Of a stretch of DNA of 64,000 nt, positions 33,229 through 44,900 are shown piece after piece; position 1 is the first letter of the stretch, and each line of letters starts with the position of its first letter. Origin of the DNA: Larix kaempferi (Eukaryota > Streptophyta > Pinopsida > Pinales > Pinaceae); the NCBI GenBank assembly GCA_027924585.1, contig BSBM01000712.1, positions 1,994,001-2,058,000 on the forward strand. Reading direction: 5' to 3'. The notes under the pieces are model-generated. The model did not search any database. It was given only the letters and a program-made list of their open reading frames with translations, and was not told the origin of the DNA. The translations under genes were made by a program, and so were the position numbers.

Positions 33229-36149
33229 TTGAAAAGAATTGCACAAAAGGGGTGCAAACTGTATGCTTTCCACATGATAGAAGATCAGAAAACTGAAAGT
33301 GAAGATTTCACTAAACATCCTGTTTTGGATGAATTTAAGGATGTGTTTCCTGAGGAGATTTCGGAGTTACCTCCTAGACGAGAGATGGATTTTACCATAG
33401 ACCTGACCTCGGGAATAGTACCAAATTCTAAGGCACCGTATTAGATCAGTACACCTAAATTGATTGAGATGAAAGCACAATTACAGGAGTTGTTGGAAAA
33501 AGGTTATATCCATCCAAGGGTATCCCCGTGGGGAGCACCAGTGATTTTTGTACTGAAGAAAGATGGCACTTTCTGGTTGTGCATTGATTATAAACAACTG
33601 AACAAGGTAACCATAACAAATCGGTATCCCTTGCCAAGGATAGACGACGATTAGGTTGGGGGTGCTACTATCGTTTCAAAGATTGATCTAAGGTTGGGTT
33701 ATCATCAAATCAAGATTAAGGAAGAGGATGTGCATAAAACAACTTTCCGTACTTGCTATGGAAATTATGAATTTGTGGTGATGCCATTCGGTTTGACGAA
33801 TGCACCAACCACGTTTACATGCCTAATGAATAATGTTTTCAACAAATACTTGGATAAATTTGTGGCAGTGTTCATTGATGACATCCTCATCTATTCGAAG
33901 AACGAAAGAGAGCATGAGGAACACCTAAGGTTGGTGCTGCAAGTTCTAAGAGAAAATCAACTTTATGCAAAGTTATCCAAGTCTGATTTCTACAAGGACC
34001 TAATACACTACTTGGGTCACATTATTTCAGCGCAAGGTATTCCGGTGGACCTCGACAAGATTATGGCCATAATTAGCTGGCCTACTCCCAAAAACATGAG
34101 CGATGTCTGGTCTTTCATGGTATTGGCTGGGTACTACCAGAGGTTCATTGAAGGATTTTCTAAAGTGGCCCATCCCATTACCTCTCTTCAGAGAAAGGGA
34201 GTTAAGTTTCTTTGGACAACCAAGTGTGAGGCAAGTTTCGCAAAGCTAAAACAATTGCTCACTTCCAATCCTATTATAAAGGTGGCTAATCCATATGGTG
34301 ATTTTGTGGTATCCACGGATGCGTGCAAGGATGGTTTGGGAGGCGTGCTAATGCAAGACAGTTCTGTAATCGGCTATGGGTCTAGAAAGCTGAAGACACA
34401 TGAAGTAAATTATGCAACACATGATTTAGAACTGGCTACCATCATTCATGCTTTAAGAATGTGGCGACATTTCCTTCTTGGAAAAAGGTTTGTTTTGAAA
34501 ACTGATCACATTGGGATGAAATATCTTTTCGAACAACCAAACTTAAATAGAAGACAAGCAAGGTGGCTGGCTTTCTTAAGTGAGTTTGACTTTGAAATTC
34601 AGCATATCAAAGGAAAAGAAAATAAGATTGGTGACGCACTTAGTAGATGCATGCATCTACTAACTCTAGCTTCTGTTAATAGTTTCAAACTGATTTATTA
34701 TCGTAGATTCAGACAACAGTTGAAAAAGGCCAGCAATATCTAAATCTGAGACAAAAGTGTCTTGCATAAAATTCAGACTAGCAAGCAACAAGTTTCAGCA
34801 TGTCCAAGGATGGATTCCCGTTGTTTAAAAATAGGTTGTACATACTGGATCAGCCAGCATTTAAACAATTGAATATGGATGCATTTCACATGAGACCATA
34901 TTCTGGTCATCCAGGTTACCAGAAAATGCGGACTGTTGTTAAAAAACAACATTATTGGCCAAGACTGAAATTGAAAATTGCTGAATACATCGCAAAGTGT
35001 ATGGACTGTCAGCGGGTGAAAATAGAACATCAACATATGAATAGTTTGTTGCAGCCCATACCAGTGCCAGAATGGAAGTGGGAAACCCTTTCCTTGGATT
35101 TTATCACCGGATTTCCTAAAAACAATAAGCAACATGATGGAATCATGGTTGTGGTGGATAAGCTGACAAAGGCAGCTCACTTCATACCCATCAAATCCAC
35201 TTTTAAGGCAATAAACATTGCGGAGGTTTTCATGAAAGAAATCTTTCGACTTCACGGAATTCCTAAGGTGATTATATCCGACCGGGACACCAAGTTCACC
35301 TCACACTTTTGGAGGGATTTGTTTGTAGCTTTGGGGACTAAAATGAGTTTTAGTACAACCTAGCATCCACAAACAAATGGGAATATTGAGAGGGTGAACC
35401 AAATCCTTGAATACATTCTTCACATTTATGTCATGGACAACCCAAAACAGTGGGAAAACTACCTACACTAAGCTGAATTTGCCTACAATAACGGTTATCA
35501 AACTTCTGTAGGAATGAGTCCCTTTGAAGTATTGTATGGTAGGAAGTGTAAGACCGCTATGACATGGGATGATATGGTGAATTGGATCGTGATGGCTCCC
35601 GAAATGTTAGATGAACTAGAAAACATTGAGCAGAAAGTTAGAACAAACTTAAAAACTGCCCAAGACAGGCATAAAAGCTATGCTGATATGCATAGGGAAA
35701 ACAAAGAATTCGAATTTCGGGATCATGTATTCCTTAGAGTGAAAGCAAATAAAATTTCTTTGATCTTGGGAAAGGTTTCCAAATTTGCACCAAGATTTTG
35801 TGGTCCTTTCCAAATACTTGCTAGAGTAGGACCTGTTGCTTATCAATTAGCTTTACCAGCAAATTTTAAAGTACATGATGTGTTTCATGTTTCATTGTTG
35901 AAGAAATATGTATATGATCCTAAGCATATTGTAAACTGGCATGTGATTCAGGTGGAATAAGAAGGAGACTTCCAAACAAACCCTATATGCATACTGGATC
36001 GGAAAGAGGTGGTACTTCGGAATCGAACCATCATTCAGGTAAAAGTGCAATGGGAGCACTACAAGCCTGAAGAGACTACCTGGGAAATGGAAAGGGAAAT
36101 GCAAGCAACATACCCTTTCTTGTTCGAAGAAGACCATGATACAAACTGA
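33229..36149 (+). pseudogene. pol: B pol: RT, RNase H, integrase, chromodomain
   Basis: [56 protein letters not shown] and [11 protein letters not shown] (FIDD catalytic box near 33870). RNase [32 protein letters not shown] and IGDALSR. Integrase: HPGYQKM (zinc HH), CMDCQR, LSLDFITGFP, ISDRDTKF and HPQTNGNIERVN (Asp, Asp, Glu all present). The tail has APRFCGPFQI, HDVFHVSLLKKY and a chromodomain-like VKVQWEHYKPEETTWE. In-frame stops lie at about 33442 (TAG), 33652 (TAG), 34741 (TAA), 35361 (TAG), 35469 (TAA) and 35958 (TAA). It is otherwise well preserved, so decay is moderate. Confidence 0.92.
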
Positions 36150-36212
36150 ATTTTGTTTATTGTGATTTTGCTGTTTTGCAAAAGCTATTTAACACCGAGG
36201 ACGATGAAAACT

Positions 36213-36227
36213 TAAGGGGAGGGGAAA
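36213..36227 (+). other. B polypurine tract
   Basis: AAGGGGAGGGGAAA directly precedes TGTAATACCCC, the start of the 3' LTR. Confidence 0.88.
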
Positions 36228-36696
36228 TGTAATACCCCAATTTTGGACTTTGAACCCCTATTATTTTCTGCTAAGTATTATTTCATTTTACATAGGTGAT
36301 TTTAGAAATCTGATAAATTGATGTCTACTGACCATGTGGACCAGCACATTAATGAGATGGGAGTCACAGTCCCCTAAGGGTTGGAGGGAAAATGCCACAT
36401 AATAATAATAATAAGAAATTATTATTGAAGAGAAATGGCAAACCCTTGAGAAACTAATGAATTAAAAGAATTCATAAAATGAGGAATTTCCCACCTAAGT
36501 GAATAAAAAGTGAAATTCATTGAAACACTCATTCATTCATCATTATCACTATTCACATTCTCATGAGAAGAACACACAAGAGAAATGGGTGCTAGGGAAA
36601 AAAAAACCCGAGACAAATGAAGATTGGTGAGGGAGGACAGATTTGGGAGAACCAAACTGGTCCAGACTTAAGAGGGCAGATTTGGGAGTACCAAAC

Positions 36697-37183
36697 TGTT
36701 GGTTGTGGAGCCTGATCTCTAGATTCAGAGATATTATTATTCAGCTGTGTTTGTACCCCAGTTTTATATGATATGTAGGTGGACTGTATGCTCACCCCAG
36801 CGGGGGGGGTGTGGGGGGGCATCACCCCCCCACGGGGTTCCAGGGGGGATAACCCGTGGTATTTTCCCATTGTATATCCCTTATAAAAGAAAGACATTGT
36901 AATATGGCTAGGGCAATGATGTATTAGGTTTTATGCATTGTAAAGATCTCTGATATCAAAGAAGAGAGACTATGAGACAGTGAAGAGGAAGTGTAGCGGT
37001 TATGCTGCAGGTTGTATCCCTTCACTTTGCTGGAAGAAATAATAATAAGGACTGGAAACTTCAGTGTGGACGTAGCCCAAGTTGGGTGAACCACGATATA
37101 TCTGTGTCTCTCTTGTAATGTGTCTGTGATTATATTTGCATTTTTGTTTATTGTTATTGCTCTGCGATCCTGTTTTTCTAACA
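36697..37183 (+). repeat. Solo LTR of the K2 copia family in the B 3' LTR
   Basis: 487 bp from TGTTGGTTGTGG to TTCTAACA, flanked by the 5-bp duplication CAAAC (36692-36696 and 37184-37188). The B 5' LTR has the empty site (ACCAAACTGGCCC near 20421). It matches the 5' LTR of K2 (54369-54901). It includes a G/C-rich run (about 36798-36850, GGGGGG and CCCCCCC) not shared in the same form. An element inserted here and was reduced to one LTR by recombination. Confidence 0.95.
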
Positions 37184-37582
37184 CAAACTGGCCCGGATTA
37201 AGAGGAATCAGACAGCTTGGTATGAGCTTGGCCACTTAATTGTGTGTAGGTAGGAGAACTACCCCAAGCTGCAGGAGTATTGCATTTACCTTAATAGGTT
37301 GTGTTTTATTGATTCTCTTAATTGCTAAGGCTTAAAATCCCCTGGAGCATCTTGGATCTCAGGAGTACTGAGTTGGGTGTTGGGTTTCTTGTTGCCTCGG
37401 AAATAATCCTGGATAAATTGGGGAAAACAATTTAAGGGTAACTTAAAATCTATACTCTACCTGGGGGACTGTGAACTCAGCTCGGGGGTTACCTGAAAGC
37501 AAGCAGAACTTGCTGGTCAAAGGATGGGAGGTTTGTGCTTGGTTCCACTGGTCATCAAATTTCAGATAAGTATCTATATGCT

Positions 37583-37629
37583 TGTTGTAGGTACAACAGA
37601 TCCCATGTTCCTTTAGAACATGGGAACCC
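37583..37629. repeat. Two adjacent perfect inverted repeats at the left end of X
   Basis: TGTTGTA-GG-TACAACA (7-bp arms) is followed three bases later by CCCATGTTC-CTTTA-GAACATGGG (9-bp arms). Both are perfect and lie at the very terminus. Confidence 0.9.
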
Positions 37630-37824
37630 CAAGTTTCTTAAATGCAAAGGTAATGGGTTAAAAATTCCTTTATCATTACGGGGTTCTCCATCATGTTTAT
37701 TATGATTCCATGCCTTTACATTCGGATTGATGCAATAAGGATTTTCTCCTCTTGAAAATTCTCCAGTTTTTGATTGTTTTCTGAAGTTGCGGGAAGCCTT
37801 GATTTTTCTTCGAAAGTCATTTTC

Positions 37825-38215
37825 ATCCCACAATTACGGAATTGCGGGAGCTTGTTTTTCCTTTTGGGATGTTGGCATCCCGCAACCCGCAATATTGTGG
37901 ATTGCGGGAAGGCCTTGTAAATAGTTTTTGAACTTTTCGTTCCACAACCTGCAACCCACAATTACAGATTGAGGAAAAGTTGATTGAAAAATAAAATTGT
38001 GTTGTGTGTTTTCGCAACCCGCAACCCGCAACCCACAATTGCAGATTGCGGATTGTGGAAGGATTATTTTTATTTTTGAATAAAGAATTGTTTGCATTCC
38101 CGCAACCCGCAACCCGCAATTGCGGATTGCGGATTGTGGAAACTCTATTGACCATTGGTTTTCTAAGTTGCGATCCCGCAACCCACAATTGCGGATTGCG
38201 GATTGCAGGAAGAAT
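37825..38215. repeat. AATTGCGG/CCGCAATT hairpin repeats in X
   Basis: Six units near 37828, 37881, 37942, 38013, 38099 and 38175, spaced about 60-85 bp. Each pairs a CCCGCAACCCGCAA-type left arm with a TTGCGGATTGCGG-type right arm around an AATT or ATAT centre, with TTTTT-rich spacers. The same core (GCGGATT/AATCCGC) builds the repeats in C LTRs at 12660-13135 and 48478-48820. Readings across it in several frames are repeat products. Confidence 0.88.
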
Positions 38216-38558
38216 GTACACAATTGTAAAATAGACTCCCACAACTTGACCCCGCATCCCGCAAGATTTGATCTCAGCCATTGATTCGTTTTAATCCTAC
38301 GGCCTACGTTTTATATGTCGAAAATTGATAAATATAGGGTTTTTTCTATTTGTCCTTATCATTTTCATTTTCGAAAAATTACCTTGTAGAGTGGATTTTC
38401 ACTGCGATTTTTACTAGGGGTCATTTTCACTGTTTTCAGTTAATTCAGGTTGGTTTTTCTACCATTTTTCGCATTTCTGTTGTTTATGGTTTTTGTTGTT
38501 TGTGAATTAGTTTTGATTTTGTGCTTTTTCTTTTATCAGAATTGTCCAGTCCTTCAAA

Positions 38559-41500
38559 ATGTCCTGGAATACTTGGTCTAAGATTGATTACAAAGACCTT
38601 CTAACCAAAGACCCAAATTTTGGTATCTTCTCAAACACCAGTGACAAGATTACTGAAACGTACCAAATCGTCTGGTCCAAAATCTATTCAATTTTAGATA
38701 ACGATGACCTATCAGACATCTAGAATGACCATTTTGCATATGAGAAAATTAGGGATTCCCAGCTTCATTCCATTGCTTCCAAACCCCCTATCCTTCCTTA
38801 AACTGATGCGGTTAAATGGATTGTGGACCATGTCAACCCTAAAGACCGGTCATTTAATGATAGCGCAGGGTCGCAATTGGCTACCTTCGTCCTAAGGTTT
38901 TCATTAGAGCCTATGATCTTAAACCATCAGTCCAACCCCTTAACGCTGAATACGTGGAATCCTCTAGGACCCGGTATAATTTTAATGAAATGCTAAAGTA
39001 ATGGATGCATAAACCTAATAATTTTGTGCCCAGGGATGATAACCTATACTCGGTTTCCTTGTTTAGAGAACCCTATTCCCTGTTAGCATCCATGCTGTGC
39101 AGACTGTATGGTCCCCCAAATTGTTTGGTATTTAAAGCTGAATGGGATCCTGTAGCCCATTATGTCCTAACAACTGGTGAGTCTTTCCCTTGGGCGTCTA
39201 TCCTATCATTTGAACTCAGGACAACTATTCAAGCATATCAGAAAGAACCGGCTCTAAGGAATCCATATTTATTCTTTTCTGCTTTTGTCATTGATGTATT
39301 TTGTACAGAATTTCAATATACCAACATGGGATGGCTTTGGACTCCATCAGACCCTCTTGTCCATATTTACCATTCTGCATTTTGGGAGAACCTTTGTTAT
39401 ATGACATTTGTGACCACTTCCTTGGAAGTATTTATTTTAAGATATTCAAAGAACAGGCTCCTGCTTTCTCAGCTGATGCCAGAACCTTCATTACTACAAT
39501 TGGTGACTGGTATGTGGGTGAATCCTTCTCATATATCAGAATTTGGGGAAGCGGCTCTTCTCACCTGCTACCCAGGATAGTTCCTGATAGGTTGGTCATT
39601 GAAGAAGTCTCCTATCAGATTTGTATAGATGGTGTATACTTAAAACTCACTGGTCCAAAGAGGAAGGGTTGGCCTAAGTTTCGCTTGAACCTTGGACCAT
39701 TCGCCATCCCAACTTCAACTTGGGAAATAGTGTTGGGTGACAAGATGGCTACTTTGAAATTGGGCTATGCTTCCAAGAGAAGACATGATCCTAAGAAATT
39801 TCTTGATGCTCATTTCAAGCAAAATCATGTGAAGGGTGGTTATGATCATGAAGACCTTCCTGATGACTCCATATATCAGGGAGTAAATACCTTTTATGAA
39901 ATTCTAGCTAGGGCTAAGAACAGAGATGAACATAACCAAATCATGCTATATAAGCATGAGCTTAAAGCTACGGTTTTAAGCTACAGAGCAATGAAACTGA
40001 AGCTTATTGAGCAGGTAAGAAAAGAAAGAGCAGGGAAGGAAGCTCAGAAAATAACTGGTCTCTTAATGTTGACCTGCAGTGATGGTGACAAAGGAAAGGG
40101 CCTCATGGAAAATGCTTTAGAGGTAAAGACTGCTGAGCAATTGAAAGTTTTGATGCAAGCATCTTAGCAATCAAAACAAGAACTAGCAAAGATTACTTCG
40201 GTGTTGGACACCCAAGCAACTACAGCTGCAAAGCCTGCTGCTGATACTCAAGTGACTGCTGCAGTTACCCAGACTTGTGATGATCAAGTGATAGTTGTGA
40301 CTAAATCAGATAAGAGGAAAAAAACTCATGCTTCTGCATCTGAAACCCATACCTTAGATATTATTGACTGTGATGTAGAAGATGAGGTACATCCTTCTGT
40401 ACCTGTGGTTGAAGAAGTGACTAAAACTTCACAGACAATTACAAATTTATTGAATGCTATTGAAGTGGATGACTTTGTCACAGATCAGCAAATCGTTGGA
40501 ACCACTTCCGATGTTGTTCCCACAACCTCAACACTTATACTGTCATCCATTCAAGTTCTCTCAAATTTATCATCTGAGTCAATAGTACCACCTTCCATAT
40601 CCCAGCTATTCCATACAATAACTTCCATTACTTCCCCATTTCCAACTAGGTCAATTCCACTTCCTGTTTTTCCATCTATAGTTGCAGAGATCCAGTCTTC
40701 GACTGTCCCTCTGCAATCACCTCCAGCTACTGATGAGAAAAATCTAGTTCCCCTTCTTCATCACCAGCTGATGACATCCATGTTCCACTTTCTAAATATT
40801 TCACTTCAATCCCTTCCCCAACCTCTATACCAGCAGTTGTTCAAAATATCCCTTCCTCCTTAACTACTCCCCAAATCACTATGTCTAGACCTAGTCCCAC
40901 TGCTACTCAGACATCTTCATTAGTTTCAACAGTAAATGTGACTACACCATTTACTGAATTGGTAGCTGAGTTTGAAGAAGATATTGTAGTCCCTCTCGGG
41001 AATTATTTCTACAATAAAGCAACTAAGGCAGTGGTAAGAAGATGCAAGAAAAGGAGAAGGTATCAAGGTGGATTGGAGGAACCCACTCCTGATCAAATAA
41101 TCTACGCTAAGCAATCTGATGATGTCAAGGCAGAAGGATTGGATACAGCTGTAGCATTGGGTGCATTTGCATGTGCAAATTTTGATTCAGTGAAGACACT
41201 GAATAGGGAGATTGATTTGAAGAAGGAAGAATTGAAGAAGCTTGAAGAGCAATTGGCCAAAACCAATGAGGACCATGAAGCTTATGTTTTTGATCATAGG
41301 AAGATATTTGAAGACAGGTCTGAAGATTTGCAGAGGAAGAATACCTCTCTCCAGGTTCAATTACATAATGCACAAGTTAAGGAGAGGCCAGATGACCTCC
41401 ATGTTCTTAGTAGTTTTCAGCTTAAGAAAATCAGGATTGCGTTGCATGCTTGGCATGAGCTCAACGATATGGTTGAAGATACTGTCCAGAAAGCACAAGC

Positions 41501-41873
41501 TATTTATGGAAGGAGGTGGTATGCTATTGAGAATATGATGGAAGTGTTGCAATTCCCGGTCATGAATCTTATCGAAAATGCATGTCCTCCTAAATTGATG
41601 ATTTAATAGGTTGAACGCCGATGTGAGGAGGCCAAAGAGAAGATTCAACATCTCGAGCATATCAAAATTGAGGACGTGGATCAATTAATCAAGCGACTAG
41701 TTTCCATGGAGGTAAAGATCCACATTTTTATCCGTATTTGGCATAAGCTGGCTAAAAACGAAATAGAAAGTTTTAAGTGTGATGCCTAGCTGGGGCTTGA
41801 GTCAGCAACTTATCCAAATATATATGAGTTGTTGGAGATTTGGGCCAAGTGGCAAGATTTTCTTGGCCATTAG
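38559..41873 (+). pseudogene. X ORF: unknown protein with globular head and coiled-coil tail
   Basis: I do not recognise it. The likely start is the ATG at 38559 (MSWNTWSKIDYK); the likely end is TAG at 41871. At least three frameshifts (near 38890, 39385 and 40790) and several stops (TAG at about 38720, 40165, 41607 and 41787; TAA at about 38800, 39000 and 41604) break it. Head: Trp/Tyr/Phe-rich helices (WMHKPNNF, YSLLASMLCRLYG, SFPWASILSFEL, FFSAFVIDVFC, GDWYVGESF). Middle: Ser/Thr/Pro-rich linker (about 40200-40920). Then a basic patch (RRCKKRRR, about 41036) and a coiled coil (KKEELKKLEEQLAK, from about 41205). The layout resembles the T1 extra ORF, with loosely comparable W...L...Q...F..S...W spacing, but clear sequence homology is not visible. 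Confidence 0.72.
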
Positions 41874-41960
41874 TCTAATTCGAATTCTGTAATCCCTATT
41901 TTGTGGGAATTTACTCTTTGTATCATTTTGTAATTATTATTTAAAGGGTATATCTCTCAT

Positions 41961-41974
41961 AGAGAAGGGGGGGA
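41961..41974 (+). other. Polypurine tract in X
   Basis: AGAGAAGGGGGGGA precedes TGGTGAAGG. Its place after the ORF and 0.8 kb before the X end is where a retroelement would prime its plus strand. The 805 bp beyond it (41975-42779) hold no ORF of note. Confidence 0.6.
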
Positions 41975-44900
41975 TGGTGAAGGAACATAATTTCCATAAG
42001 AGAGTGGGGATGCTCTATTATTACAAACTATGTAATGTTTTGCAGGATTTAATACACAGTCAGTTCTCTTCAGTTATCTCTTTTGTAATAATTTGTCAAA
42101 TGTCTTTGATAAATTGTGATTTTGCTTCAACACATTCACTAAAATTGTTTATTATTTGCAATAAATAACTTACGTTGGTTTACAGTTCAAATTTATCTCA
42201 ACTTATGATCTCTGTAGTTGATGTTTTAAATGAATGTCTTTATCTAAAACATTTGATCTATTTCTTCAAATGATTCACAAAAAACATTGAGTTAATGTTA
42301 ATTTGTCAATTAACATTCCATATATAGGATAAGCTTGTATGTACTTAATTCTTTAAGATGTTGTTGGTTGAATGTGTTTAAATGATTACATCTTGAGCTA
42401 TTGAGTCAAGATCCAGTTTTCCATGTCTGTTGAATTGGTGAAAAGATTTAGTAATTTTTAGATCAAGTTGTCTTGTGCACAAAAAAATCACTCCTCTTAG
42501 AATAGGCTTGACTTAGATTAGATTTCTTTTTCAAGGTTAGACTAACTCTTAGGATTAAAAAAACTATTGTCTTTCCTCACAGGAAGACAAATCCTTTCTA
42601 GGATCAAACACACATAAGTGCCATTGGAGGCGTTTGTATCCATGGGTGTTAACCACACCAAACAACTCGATGAAAGGGTAAAACTTGCATAGGATTATCT
42701 GAATCCTTCGACTGGGTTTTCATCCCCCGTTGTTTGCCTTGAACACTATTCTAGCACATGCACAACCGAGGCTTCAACAATGCTGTACTTGCAGGGTATT
42801 TGTTTATGAAGCAGTATTTGTATGTGTTTCTGAATATCTCTGATTTACAGTTGAATGACCTATTTATCACATTTGACCAGATGTAGAATGTATTATGGAT
42901 TATTCTGAGCATAAATCTCAACTAGAATGATAGATATCTGTAATAAGTTTTATCTCATGATTAGACTTAAAGATCTGGAATATTTATGATTGGGATTAAT
43001 GTGAGGATATTGACATTCTATTTACAGTAGATTTACAGCATTGGAATCCCTATGATGTTTTATAAGTCTGTAGTAGTTTATACAAGGCAATTTGCTCCAT
43101 ATATCAACCTTGGGTTTTATGGAGCCTATCTATAACTGCATATATTTGTATTAGACTTATTCCAGTTTGGACAAAGCTCTTTCATCTTTTATCATTTTGC
43201 TGTGAATAGGGAATCCATGTAAACCGTGAGGTTTATATGTCTAGCCCTCATATATTTTCTTAACTTTGTGACGTTAGAGTTTATTGCAGAAAAACCCTCG
43301 AAACACTAATGTTCATATTTGCAGTATTTTTGAATAAATAGATCATCAGAGTTTGAGATTCTGGATGAATTTATATTGGAAGACTATTTGCTTTAGTATG
43401 GAATTTTTGGGTTAATCATTTTTATGAACTAAAGTTATTATGTTTACTCCTTTATTTCTGAGTTGAAGCATCGATATAAATCCCATGCTGGGATGAACCA
43501 TTATCATTTATGCAGAAAGCATTGTAAGTTCAATATATTAACATTTATATGTTTCCCATTTTTCCTAGGGCACAAAACGAATCGTGGATGACTTAGCTCG
43601 CCACACTATATGGTTGCATATAACATAAACAACGTATGGATACATCTACGCAGAAGGGATTCGTTATATGCAATTGAGGGTTTTACCCATAGTCGAAGGG
43701 ATTTATCGTAGTTTATGCATTTATCATTCAGTATTACATTGCATTAAGGACTGCGATCTCATACATTGTATAAATATATTACAAATATATATATATTTCT
43801 ATACCTAATCTATGGTTAAGATTAAGATTAACGTTTAGGCGCAAGGAGCATATAAATAAATGTGAAACCGTTTACCGTTTATGGCTGACAGAGAAATGAT
43901 CTATTTATAAATGCATAACCTTTTCGTATACAAGCTGGATAGGCATATCGCCTTCACCCAAAACCATTAATCATTCAAGGGTAAAATGATATTACTGTAT
44001 GCTTAAGAATGCAACATTTAAATGAAAGTAAACTGCAAAAGAAGTGTGGCTCAAAGGCATTCTCATTTTAATAACCATAATAAACACAATATGTCTTGTA
44101 TGCATATCGTATTCATCTATATGCTCAGATTTACGGTAGTAGAACTCATACATCGTAATAATATCAAGTGCAACGGACTTTTCAACCATATAAGCTTCGT
44201 AACCATTGCACATTTCATTAAAACGAAACCACACAGTATCGGCCAAAAAACGCAGAGAGGCATTATAAATCAACAGAGCCGTGCATCTTTACACTATAAC
44301 TATTTTACAGTAATACAAATACCCACAGACATAAGACTTAACGTATAAGTTGTAACTTGCCATTAAAAATAAGTGGAATAGTATACATGGTACCGACGCA
44401 GCTGCCACGACAGAGCATCATTGGAATACATAAGGCACTCACGGCAGTGAGTGGTGAAATTCAAACATTTATTTAAATGTGCAGACTACCATTGTTTCCG
44501 AAGGAGCACACAGAGGTTGCGAGGACCCTAGCGTAGGTAGGCTTCATGCCCCTACAAGCTTGGCCGACGGACTTGCCCATTTTATCCACAAAAAATGAAA
44601 CAGGAAAACCTAACCATAGTCAAACCAAACATTTTAAGTAACTTGACCCCCACCAACGGGGTAAACCAAACCCGAGGTGGTTTGTTGGTGAGTTACTTGT
44701 TAACTTTGCGAGCCTTCCATGTTTCACACAATGGTTGTGAGCTTGCCAGAGTACGCCCCACTCCACCCTGGGTCATGGTCACCTGTGCAGGCATAATGGA
44801 ACGAGGTCAAACCTTGGGAAGTATCAAGCTGATAACCATAAGTTAAACGAAGCAATGATTTTTGCATTCGGAAAAGAGTTACATTACCTGGTAGTGATAG

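Larger units (their letters stand above)
37583..42779 (+). mobile_element. X: unclassified 5.2-kb insertion with one large ORF
   Basis: The ends are TGTTGTAGG...GCTTCAACA, flanked by a perfect 5-bp duplication ATGCT (37578-37582 and 42780-42784). The B 5' LTR has the empty site (TATATGCTGTACTT near 20814). This behaviour is typical of LTR-element integration. Yet the left and right 0.8 kb do not match each other, no gag, protease, RT or integrase is visible, and no known primer site follows the left part. A strong polypurine tract (41961-41974) followed by TGGTGAAGG suggests a right-hand LTR of 805 bp. Between lie AATCCGC-type hairpin repeats and one decayed ORF of about 1,100 codons. It may be a non-autonomous or recombinant retroelement. 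Confidence 0.75.

Noticed and set aside
37823-38281. 150-codon minus-strand ORF upstream of the X ORF
   Set aside because: Product of the CCGCAA/TTGCGG repeats; same situation as at 12603.
37583-42779. X as a Helitron or TIR DNA transposon
   Set aside because: It has a 5-bp target duplication and TG...CA ends, no Helitron CTRR end or A/T target, and only 5 matching bases between inverted termini.
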